Of a stretch of 64,000 bases of DNA, positions 48,915 to 59,438 are shown in pieces. The translations under genes and the position numbers were made by a program. The stretch's first letter is position 1. Every line of letters starts with the position of its first letter. This stretch comes from Citrus sinensis (Eukaryota; Streptophyta; Magnoliopsida; Sapindales; Rutaceae), in NCBI RefSeq assembly GCF_022201045.2, contig NC_068562.1:3472001-3536000 (forward strand), read 5' to 3'. The notes under the pieces were generated by a model. That model was not told the DNA's origin. It saw nothing but the letters and a program-made list of their open reading frames with translations, and did no database searches.

Positions 48915-49307
48915 ATGGCTCTCGCACCAGCGACTGTGAAGCTTCTCAAATTTGGATTTGGCTTGATGTTGATGCACATGATTTCAATGAACCTGCTGCA
49001 TGTCGAGGCTCAGGTAGCGGTTGATGAATCAAGGTTGGAGTTGATGAGTGACGCGCTCGAATGGCCAATGTTGTCAATGTCTTTTGATGAAGAGGAAGGT
49101 GAAGGGCCTGAAGGCGAAGGTGGTCGGAGATCGCTGTTCTGGCAGAGAATGAAGTACTACATTTCGTATGGGGCCCTCTCCGCAAACAGAATCCCGTGCC
49201 CTCCACGCTCTGGCAGGTCTTATTACACTCCAAACTGTTACAAGGCTCGGGGTCCAGTCCACCCTTACACCAGAGGCTGCTCTGTCATCACCCGTTGCAG
49301 GAGATAG
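48915..49307 (+). CDS. RALF: RALF peptide hormone precursor (RALF4/RALF19-like)
   Basis: A single 130-codon exon encoding a secreted prepropeptide. A signal peptide spans about 1-32 (hydrophobic core FGFGLMLMHMISMNLLHV). An acidic propeptide (about 33-70) ends at RRSL (71-74), the site-1 subtilase cleavage signal. The mature peptide follows, with YISY (82-85), the receptor-binding motif, and four cysteines (95, 108, 122, 128) in the canonical spacing for two disulfides; it ends ITRCRR. RALFs are apoplastic ligands of CrRLK1L receptors (FERONIA, ANXUR, BUPS) and LLG/LRX partners, causing alkalinisation and controlling cell-wall integrity. The closest recalled sequences are RALF4/19 of pollen tubes, so a reproductive role is plausible but not shown. 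All key residues are present. Confidence 0.96.
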   Translation: MALAPATVKLLKFGFGLMLMHMISMNLLHVEAQVAVDESRLELMSDALEWPMLSMSFDEEEGEGPEGEGGRRSLFWQRMKYYISYGALSANRIPCPPRSGRSYYTPNCYKARGPVHPYTRGCSVITRCRR

Positions 49308-52300
49308 ATGAGCTTCAATTCCTTAATTATCTCAAATCTACCTGTTCCTGTTTTCCCTTTTTTTTTTCTTTTTTTTTTTTCATTTCAATCATTATTTTGT
49401 TTATTAGTTTGTTATAGCTTGTGTTTGGGTACGTGTGTTTTGTTGTTTTATCTCCTACATGTGTTGATCACTGTGTTATTTGTGTTTATGAGCTTAATCG
49501 CTATTATGTGTGCTGAATTTCTTCTACATGTTTTTTTTTTTCCTAATTATTATTAATATGGTTAATTTTTAGAATCATTTTACTCAATTCAATGACCAAT
49601 TTGGTGGTTCATACCGTAACATACACTATTCTTGGAAGAGGTTTGATTTTGATGTTTCACTTGGTAGTTGTATTTCAAAAGTGATTGTGTTGCGAACGTT
49701 TTAGAAGTTCAGGGATCATCCACCATAAAATTTAAACAAAAAAAAAAAAAGGTTTAATAATCACTTTAGTGCTTGATGCATGATTGGTCGCTTCGCTACG
49801 GTGGCGTCTATAAATTTGTAATCTAAATCCTCAACATGGTTTTTTTTGAAGATATCGCTGTACTTGAAACCTTAGAGACAGATTGTTGATCCTGTATGTA
49901 ATACTTGTGTTCCTCTGTCCCCTTTTTTGTTTGTTCTTACCTGATCTTGATTATTAAAAATGCACGGTGAATCTATTGATATGATTGATGATCTTCTTGT
50001 GCACATTACGTTTACATTTTTACCTCAGAGGTAAAAGCATTGCCATAATTAATTGGCTTCAATATTTCTTCCAAATTACCCAACCAACACCCGTCTTTTT
50101 TATATCACATCGCAGATATTATCCTACTCCGGACTGCAACATTCATCTATAGTTTTGTATTTTTAATTTCTTACCCTGAGGTTTGGCATATTTGCAGTTG
50201 GGTGGCCAAGATTAATTTTTTAATTAGTGAAATCTCCTGCCGTCAGTTGATTTTTTGGGTGACCGTTAGTTGACCATAACAAAAGTATCATAATGCACAC
50301 ACCGTTGCCCCTTGAAAGTTGAAACAGACAGGGGGACGCTTGAATCCTCTTGGCGCCAAATCCACAAACATAAGATTTTTCCCTTCAGAGAATTAATTTG
50401 TTTACAATTGCATCAACCAATTTAGTAATAAGACACTTTTGCCCTTAAAAACAAAGTAAACATACGAAAACAGGAGAGAGTAATATCTTCTTTCCTTTTG
50501 TATACACAATTCCTGTCTCTCGCAACAACAACAACAACAGTTTGATAACAACAGTGTAAAATCGCAGGTCCTTTAACCCTTTATCTCTTAGTTACTTATC
50601 TACATCAGTTAATAATAGGGTTGGTAAAAAAATTTAGACCGACTGATTTAGGCCCATAGAAATGGATATGGGTTGAAAAAAATATAAATCAAATTAAAAA
50701 CTCAAAATATTATATTAATATATGTGATTTATTATATTGTCTTACTAATATTTTGTGTAATTAACTATTATTTTATTATGTATTAGATAATTATCGTCAA
50801 TTTAATTTTTTTATTATATTAAATTTTATTTTAAAATTATTTGAAAAGTCAGGCCCGGCCCACTGAATTTGGATGGGCTTTTAAAGGGTCTGGGCCGGGC
50901 TTTTCAAGGAGCTACCGCGGGGGGGGGGGGGGGGACTGGGTGAAAACTTAATAGATAACGTGCTGTGTTAGAAAGGAAATTTAGGATGGAGAAAACCGAA
51001 ATTTAGCAGTAATAAGGATAAGTTTAGTGACGATATAAAGATGTATTTGAAAAATAAATTTCAACCACACAATAATATAGTTGCCACATGTCATTGGATC
51101 TTCTAAGCTTTAAGAAAAATTAGAACAGGAGGGGATCGAATCCATTCCGGAATTAATACATCAGCACGGTAAAATATTGTTCGATTGTTTTATGATTGAC
51201 GCACCCGATGTCGATGGTACTCTTGATCTGGATCTAAAGATTTTGAGATTTTCTCATCAAGTGACTATGGAACATGCTCCAAAATTCTATTGGGGAAATA
51301 TTTATAATTTTTTATAATTTTGTCAAAATTATTATTTAAAATTTATATTTATTGTATATTATTAATTTTTATTTTATAGTTCCATTTTTTTTTTTTTGCA
51401 ACAATTATAACTTAAAAAGTTACAATACCTCGATCCCAAATACAACATATGCAAGGTGCTCTGAAATCCCATTAAGGAAGTATTTAAATTAATTTTTGAA
51501 ACATCAATTTTAATGGATAATAGTGAATGAGAAATGACATTAAGATGGGAAAAGGAGCATAATCCCTGCAAAACTTCTTTCATGTTTTAAGATAAGTCTA
51601 CACCCTGCGGTTATAAGTTATAATCGTGTTAATTTTATTTTTTTTGAGCATTTTACTATTTACCCTGATTAAATTAAAATATAAGTTATAAAAGAAAAAG
51701 TTACAATTGGGGAAAATTTCCTAAATATTGCATGCAAAATATTCGTTAAAAACTCCAATATGTCACATTTGGTCACATTTGACTATGGGAGCACCAGCAT
51801 AAATTCTAGCACTAGACAAGAGAGAGGCAAATGCATGTTCGTATTAAAAATTGTCACATTTTCTCTGTACAAATACAAACAAAGCAATGAATTTTTTTTT
51901 TTAATTTTATCATGAGTATTATATTATCTTCAGATCTATTTTAATGCTTTGCAAAAAAATTTCATAATTTACGATTTATTATCACATAAATTAATTCTTG
52001 AGGCTGCATAAGTTATTTACTTCATTTAGTTTCCAAACAAGACGGTAGATTGGGCCAGGTTAAGTTTGAGGACCGAGCCCACGGATTAGAAAGCAAACCC
52101 AAAGGATTGAGTTCAGTTACGTTACTTGTCAGTCTCAGTCCAATTTGACCCAATTAAAAGTGTTCACGTCTCTTCTCTGTTGGCTTCACCACATCCTCGA
52201 TCGTGAATTCTGAAGTTTTCATCATTGTAATTAAAATTAAACTCCGTCGGTTCATGAGTTTTAATCGGGTGGGTGATGATGGAGGTCAATTAGTGATACT

Positions 52301-54815
52301 TTTTGTCTATTCATTAAATCATTAAGACACTTGGTGGGTCCATATTATTAGCACAAGAGTGCCAAATCCCAACCACAAGTAGCTGCCCGTAGTGGGTCTA
52401 ACGTATGCCATTCAATTATTCTAATTATCCTAAAAATAATTCAATAACACCCTTTTAAGTTTAGATTCGGTATTGATTCTAATTCTGTAATTGTGTTGTT
52501 CTTTTATTAATTTTATACAAGGTAGGTATTTATATCTATGTCTAATGATTAAGATATAGTTATTTGAATATATTCTTCTCCGATGACTATGTTGTCTTGA
52601 AAGAGATCATTACGAAAATTATAGCAATACTCAATCTAAATCCACATATATATTCGGGTAAATACAAAGTTTTCTTCCAGTAACACTGCATGTCACCGCG
52701 CCTATGTGTGATGCATAATTTTCTAGGCGGCATATCATCTGGCAAAGAAAAATAATACACAAAGTTATTTCTGTAGGGCACCTGCCGCCACTTCTACTTT
52801 CATGGAAATAACAGAGAATGAAAACCAATTGACCGAAATTATCCGCATCCAGATTCGCTTCATTGAATCTTTTTGTTTGGGGTCAACTCCAATATCCAGG
52901 TTCAATTAAGCATTCATAGATGACGACCAATTTGAATATTTTATTAGTTGCCTTTTAAATGTGCCAAAAAGTGAACAAGCCCCGCTCTTTCGCTAATTGG
53001 AATGGTTCGTCCGTAAAACCATCTAATCCTAGCAATCCACAAATGGCTGCAATAATTTAGTCAAGTGGGGTTCTTCACATAAAAGATTTTATAAAAAATT
53101 GTGTGAGCATGATTGGTGGATCAAAATCTATTAAGTGGACCCAAATCCTCACATTGTTGCATCATCGCAGATATGGGGCCCGATTGGGAAATCTGATCAA
53201 ATCTGAACCGAAACTCAACCCAATATAAAAATGCAGCCGAAAGCCTGCAGAGAATCGGTTTGTATTGTAGCAAATGTGAAATCAACGAAGGCCAGTTCAT
53301 GAGGGGTCAAAAATCAAATATGGCTGGCAAGTGGTACTGGGTCACCACTTAGAACCTCTGAAGCTCACATGAGCCGATGCGTAAGCCATTTTTCGGGGCG
53401 GGACCCCCAAAAGAAATGGCTGCGTGCGGGTTTAATTCCTTCGTGCGGTGGGTTTCATTTGGACTTTGATGGCTTGCTGCTACTGCTAGCCAGTAGCCAC
53501 TACTTTGATTTTGAACCGTCAAGCAATTGACCACACACGGTGCTTCACCCCTGGCCTTACCCGAAAGGCTTCTCTGTTCACTCTTCAGTGCGTAGTCTAA
53601 TGCATGAACCGACACCTCCTTTTTCTTTTTTTTCTCTCCCTATAATTTGGGTGACAAATTGACGATTTGACGGCAAGTTACCAGATTTTTTGGTTCCTAA
53701 CGTATGCATGATTTGCCGTCTCCAAGCATCTTATCATACTCATACTTTAATATTTTAAGCAAATTAAGGCCAAACTTGAATCTTATCTCTACCAGTACTA
53801 GTAGTTCTCCCTTCTCTTCATACCTACCTTCAGAGAAATTCCAAGATGCGATTAATTAGCGATATATGTTATTTAAAATAGAAAAAAAAAAGTGATATAT
53901 TTTAAGTCATACCACTAATTAAGATAAACAGGACGAAAATCTCTTTATACCCACGTGTAAAATCATAATTTAAATGGCTTGTAATAAATAATAGTGGCTG
54001 CTATAAATTATATATATAATAGAGATGGGGTTAACAGAAAGTGCTAAATTCTATCAACGTCAAACGAATTAAACACTTACATATGTTACAGACGAGACCC
54101 GAAATCTAATTCCACGTGACCCATGTTTGGAGGAGTGCAGCATATTCCTTACAGATCCAGCCACCCCTAAATCAACAAGCTAACCTAACACTTCTACGAA
54201 AAGAAATTGCAAAAAATAATTGAAAGGGCTTGATTATTACACTACTCCACGATGTCTTTTCTTGATCAACTGGTGCTATTTACAAGTTGCTGTGCGGCTA
54301 GACTTTTCAGGGACGCAATTTGCTCTGCCTCTTACATTACATCAACTGAAAAGTTAGTGAATAAGTAAAGATAGTGAGAAATAACTACCCTTAGCACGTG
54401 AATCAAGCTTTTTTGGTACTTGGAATTCAACTCCCCTAACGTCCTCAAGTATGAGATTTTTGTCGCCCATAATATAAATTTTGTTGTCTAGTAAGCCCTT
54501 GTAGCCCCGCTTCACTTGTACGTATCTTATTTTCTTTAATTTGCTCACTCACAGATATTTTACAGCATAAAATACTAAAATTTATTATTTATGGGTTAAA
54601 TTTTGAAATCCAAAGCATAAAATTTGTGATGAAAACGTCTTCATACGCAGACCAATTAAATTAATGTCATGTGACATGCACTAGAGCGAACTAAGTCAAT
54701 GCGAATGTCCAAATTTTAGTTTGGAACATTTGAACATAATTATTAACTTCTAATATGTGAACTTAATTGTTTAAATGATGAGTTTTACTTTGACTACAAA
54801 AATCTCATACCCTAT
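49308..54815. other. intergenic DNA between the RALF gene and the LTR element
   Basis: T-rich RALF 3' flank (49360-49385), then AT-rich DNA. A degenerate hAT-like element with a G-homopolymer lies at about 50615-50945. The open frames at 53349-53615 and 54354-54548 (both minus) have no recognisable domain. The second reads as a plausible exon (RYVQVKRGYKGLLDNKIYIMG) but has no partner exons I could identify. Confidence 0.5.
50615..50945. mobile_element. degenerate hAT-like non-autonomous element ending in poly-G
   Basis: It starts TAGGGTTGGTAAAAAAATT and ends in GGCCCGGCCCACTG and GGGTCTGGGCCGGGC-type sequence, typical of GC-rich ends of plant hAT MITEs. The expected terminal bases are replaced by a run of 16 G (50919-50934). 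No 8-bp duplication was found. Confidence 0.35.
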
Positions 54816-55610
54816 TGTTGATGCGAGATTCCGGTTCTCCTCGTTCTACGACCAGGATCCCTGCTCGATCAACTCTACCACGACCAGGAGGTCTCCTAGT
54901 AATGCTTCTTCTCCGGATGTCCCTGCACACACAGACAAGTCAGAGTACGCCGGTTGTTCTCCCGGCGCAAACCCTCCGACGCTCAAGTCAGATATGAAGG
55001 TTCGGGGAACGCTTGCCACAGGTCTTATGGCTTTTTTGTGGTTTTCTCTTTTATCTTAAAAATGCTAACCCTTTTACCTTCGTTGGCTACCTTTTTATAG
55101 GCTTCCTCTGAATCTCAGTCTTCCGCTCTTTTCGAGACGGTATGGGACTCCAACTGCTGCGTTATGGGCAAAACATGGGATCTAGCGTGTTACGCCACGG
55201 TTCAGGGGAAAGCGTGGCTGCCACGGCTCTGTGAGACCTTGCGTGTTACGCCACGGTTCTGGGGAAAGTGTGGCTGTCATGGCTCCGTGAGATCTTGCGT
55301 GTTACGTCGCGGTTCTGGGGAAAGCGTGGCTGTTGTGCCTAGGTTCTCGTGCTGGAGAGCGCGTCTTGCCAACTGCCGTCGACCGGGTCTCCTCGCCTCT
55401 CGGTCTCTAGCCGGAATGGCCTCATGCCTTTTATAGGAATTGGCCTCGCGGACGACAACATCGTGGACGAGCAGGATGTTTCTGCTCCTGTTCTTCCACG
55501 CGCCAGGCTTTAACGGAAAACACCGGTGCGCAGAACTCCGCCATCAGATGTCTGCTCGTCATTCCTGGTCCCTTCGACGCATTTGTCCCAAACAGTATCC
55601 CTCCCAAACA
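54816..55610 (-). repeat. 3' LTR of the Tat-lineage element
   Basis: 795 bp. On the element strand it starts TGTTTGGGAGGG and ends CATCAACA (TG...CA). It corresponds to the right LTR at a constant offset of 8,097 bp, with no difference seen. It contains three imperfect internal copies of a GCGTGTTACG-CGGTTC-GGGGAAAG block (about 55177-55335). Confidence 0.95.
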
Positions 55611-56076
55611 CCGGTCCCCCAGTTTCTGGTGTTGGGTAATGTAGTGGACCAGCAGTAGAAACTCGATAGTACTCGCTCGCGTGGGTTTGGAAAAGGCTGC
55701 CAGGAGTCATGTCGCATTTAATTGCGGACGAGGTGACGTGGCAGAAATCCCCCCCTCCATTTGAATTTCAAACCGACGGTTACGGGATTCTCGGAATATG
55801 CGTCATTAAATGCTGGCAGCCCAAGAGTTTGCTTCTCAGTAAGGAAACCCAAAATCTTCAAACACGAACTCGTCATTTTCTCCATTCTTGTCTCTCCGGC
55901 GAATGAACCTCGGCGCCAAAGCTGTCATCCCTGTCTCTCTCTGACCGAGTCCCTGCTTCAGGTATTTTTTCTATTTTTTTTTTTTTTTTGGTATCGGTTA
56001 GTTGTAGGTAATCTCCTTTCTCTCTGCTTTGCTTGAGGTTGTAGTTGGCGGTGGTGTTTTGGTTAGAACTTAGGAT

Positions 56077-58128
56077 ATGTCGAAGGGTAAGGAGAAGGTC
56101 GTTGAGGTTGGTGACGACGAACTAGGTTTTTTGCCTAGTCTGCCCGCTGATTTTGCTTTTGATCCCGGGATCCCCTTAGAGCCCATTAGGTCTAGTGTTG
56201 GTACTAGCGCTAGGAGGATGTCTCCCCAAACAACCTCCTCGAGCGACAGTAGCGATGAAGAAGGGTCTTTTGGATCGGAGAACACTTTGAGTGAGGGTCA
56301 AGGGGATGATTCTAGTGAGGCGTCCCCATCAGGAGCATCACGGCCAGAAGAACGGGGTACAGTAGGGGGTAGAGCCTTGTCGCGTGATTATGCCATTGAC
56401 TACATGTCGTGTACGACCACGTTTGACGAGCTCAATGACCTCCGACTTAGGTATAGTATTCCTGGTGAGATACCTCTTAGGATCCCAGGAAAAAAGGATA
56501 CACCTAGCCGGCCTCCCAGGGGATACGTTACCCTGTATCTGGAGAGCTTTAAGTATGGGCTGAGGTGTCCTTTGCAGCCTTACTTTGCCCGGATACTTAA
56601 CGGGCTAAATCTGGCTCCTGGTCAGCTGAACCCCAACGGGTGGAGAGTGCTCTCTGGTCTGTTCATATTGTGGGACAGATGTTGCCAAAGCGAGCCCACG
56701 GTTGATGAGGTGAAGCATCTGTACCAGCTGAAGAGCAGCCCTAAAGATGCCGGCTGGTACTACTTCCAATCTGGTACCAAGAGCAGGAAACCCATAACTG
56801 ATCTTCCAACTGGTGGTGGTGGGACTTGGAAGAGGAAATTCTTTTTTGCTGGGGGTCCCTGGGGTCAAGTTGCACAAATAGACGGGAAGGATTGTCGCGT
56901 CCCACCCCGTTTCACGGTCCCAGGTTGCCTGCTCGCTTTAGATGTCTTGTATCCATAATTGTTCCTGCTGTATTGGTTTGTCTCTAACCAAGTGTCTGTT
57001 TGTGCTGTAGTTTCCTGGGGTGTTCACTTCCCGCTCCGACCTGGTCTGCTTAAACGGGTCGAGGCTGTATTGGCCAATTCCTGCTCGAGCCGAGAACTGC
57101 TATCTACATACAACTTCCTCGAGTCTCGGTTGATACTTCCTGGCCATAAGATGGAGGACGCAGTGATTGGAGCTCTGACCAGGAAACGCTCTCGGCCTCC
57201 AACAACCGATAGGGACCAGGACAAAGATGCTCCCGCTGCGAAGCGAAAGAACATCGTGCAGCAGGTTCCTCCCTTGCAGGCTCTCCCTCTTGCCTCTGCT
57301 AGAGTCGGGGAATCCAGTAGAGCGGCCACTGATCCTGCTTCCTCTTCTCCACCTGTTGTGCCTCGGTCCCGCTTACCCGACAGCCGACCAGAACACTTGG
57401 TTCCCTATCTCAATGAGTTGTCTAAACTCGTGAGCAAGAAGGACCTGGAGGGCTTTGACGGTTGTACCCTGGGCGAGCTGGTGGGAGCCATGCAGTACAG
57501 TGCTTTCCATCTCAGCTGCATGGCCACCTACTATAAGGCCAAGGTTGGCCGTTACGACAGGAAGATGAAGGAGGACATTCAATCGGCGACGACCAGAGCT
57601 GACGTTGCCGAGAAAAAGGCGGGGGAGCTAAACGTTGAGAACCTCAAGCTGATAGAGCAAGAGTCCCTTGCTCAAGCAAAAGCCATTACACTCGAGGAGG
57701 AGCTGACCAAGGTTAAGGAGGACCTCCAAGGGCAGAGGGCTATGTATGAGGCTCAGCTCGAATCTCTCCGCGATTCCCACCGAGCTCATGTAGAGAACTT
57801 GGAGAGGGAGGCCGACAACCAGTACGACCAGGGACTTCGGCATTCGTATCGTTGTATCATGGCCGTCCTCGGGAAGCAACACCCTGATCTGAAGATGGAT
57901 GACCTTGCAGCTGGTGTTGCTCAACATATGGACGAGGAGGCGGCCAAGGAAGATGCCGAGGGGTTAGAGCCGATCGTGATTGAGGAGGGTAACTCTCCTC
58001 CTCGTGCAGTCCCTGCTGATGTTGGCGAGGCGAGCACCCCCCCGGACGCAACTGGTGATACCCCTCCCGCACCCGAGGAGGTCCAGCCAACCGATGCTGC
58101 TCGGCTCACTGACCCACCATCTTTTTGA
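56077..58128 (+). CDS. antisense gene region of the Tat-lineage element (PF04195-type 'putative gypsy type transposon' protein)
   Basis: Opposite in strand to pol. Two open blocks (56077-56958 and about 57010-58128) carry a Ser/Glu-rich acidic head, then the conserved region GYVTLYLESFKYGLRCPLQPY...NGWRVLSGLFILWDR, typical of the Pfam 'putative gypsy type transposon' family. A coiled-coil, Glu/Lys-rich tail follows (about 57570-57850), then an acidic Pro-rich end. The interval between the blocks has intron-like borders; splicing is likely but not shown. An extra, often antisense, gene between pol and the 3' LTR is known for Tat-lineage elements; its function is unknown. Confidence 0.8.
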
Positions 58129-58254
58129 TATATTTCTTCTTGTATTGTAATGAACAACGTTTATGAAATTTATCCCCTCTGTTAGCCATTAATAAAAATG
58201 TTGTTGATTACTATCTCGTGTCGTACTCATGAATTAATTTTCGTCTGAAACGCT

Positions 58255-59289
58255 GATCGCTTCTGTCTCGCCGTAAGACAGGCTTTGAGACTTGGTGAGG
58301 CCTTTGCGTGCCGTAGAAAACTTTCCAAATGCTTTGGAGCCTGCTCGCCTTCTCGCGAGCGAGCAGATCCTTGCATGCTGGGCTTTTGTCTGGCCCTAAG
58401 ACAGGCTTTGAGACTTTGTCGAGCCTTCGCATGCCTTAGGATTTTCTTCAAACGATTTGGATTCTGCTGCCTTCTCGTGGCCGAGCAGATCCTGGCATGC
58501 TTGGCTTCTGTCTCGCCATAAGACAGGCTCTGAGACTTGGCGAGCCTTTGCATGCCTTAGGATTTTCTTCAAACGATTTGGATTCTGCTGCCTTCTCGTG
58601 GCCGAGCAGATCCTGGCATGCTTGGCTTCTGTCTCGCCATAAGACAGGCTCCGAGACTTGGCGAGCCTTTGCATGCCTCAGGATTTTCTTCAAACGATTT
58701 GGATTCTGCTGCCTTCTCGTGGCCGAGCAGATCCTGGCATGCTTGGCTTCTGTCTCGCCGTAAGACAGGCTCTGAGACTTGGCGAGCCTTTGCATGCCTT
58801 AGGATTTTCTTCAAACGATTTGGATTCTGCTGCCTTCTCGTGGCCGAGCAGATCCTGGCATGCTTGGCTTCTGTCTCGCCGTAAGACAGGCTCTGAGACT
58901 TGGCGAGCCTTTGCATGCCTTAGGATTTTCTTCAAACGATTTGGATTCTGCTGCCTTCTCGTGGCCGAGCAGATCCTGGCATGCTTGGCTTCTGTCTCGC
59001 CGTAAGACAGGCTCTGAGACTTGGCGAGCCTTTGCATGCCTTAGGATTTTCTTCAAACGATTTGGATTCTGCTGCCTTCTCGTGGCCGAGCAGATCCTGG
59101 CATGCTTGGCTTCTGTCTCGCCGTAAGACAGGCTCTGAGACTTGGCGAGCCTTTGCATGCCTTAGGATTTTCTTCAAACGATTTGGATTCTGCTGCCTTC
59201 TCGTGGCCGAGCAGATCCTGGCATGCTTGGCTTCTGTCTCGCCATAAGACAGGCTCTGAGACTTGGCGAGCCTTTGCATGCCTCAGGAT
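58255..59289. repeat. 121-bp tandem array (about 8.5 copies) inside the Tat-lineage element
   Basis: Anchor CTCGCCGTAAGACAGGCT recurs about every 121 bp (near 58266, 58389, 58511, 58632, 58753, 58874, 58995, 59116, 59237). The first two units (58255 to about 58500) are diverged and slightly different in length; the later ones are nearly identical. The array is open in several frames on both strands, which produces many overlapping spurious frames. It is followed by a poly-T run (59287-59309). Confidence 0.95.
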
Positions 59290-59438
59290 TTTTTTTTTTT
59301 TTTTTTTTTCAAGCGAAATAAATTCGTCGACGTTACATTAATGGCAGGATTTGACTTACATGAAATTGTTCGGACATAAAACATAAAAATAAAAGATAGA
59401 CAGCATGAGCAGAAATTGCTTTAAAATGTGAGCAAGTC

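Noticed and set aside
53349-53615. 88-codon minus-strand frame of mixed composition
   Set aside because: No domain, signal peptide or splice-consistent partner; likely chance.
54354-54548. Minus-strand frame with a plausible exon-like peptide (VKRGYKGLLDNKIYIMGDKN)
   Set aside because: No neighbouring exons or recognisable family; it may be a gene fragment but evidence is insufficient.
54775-55436. Open frames in the left LTR duplicated exactly at the right LTR
   Set aside because: These are LTR sequence, not genes; they helped only to confirm the 8,097-bp offset and identity of the LTRs.
58211-59341. Many overlapping open frames of 88-115 codons on both strands
   Set aside because: They repeat every 121 bp and are translations of the tandem array; there is no protein family or start context.
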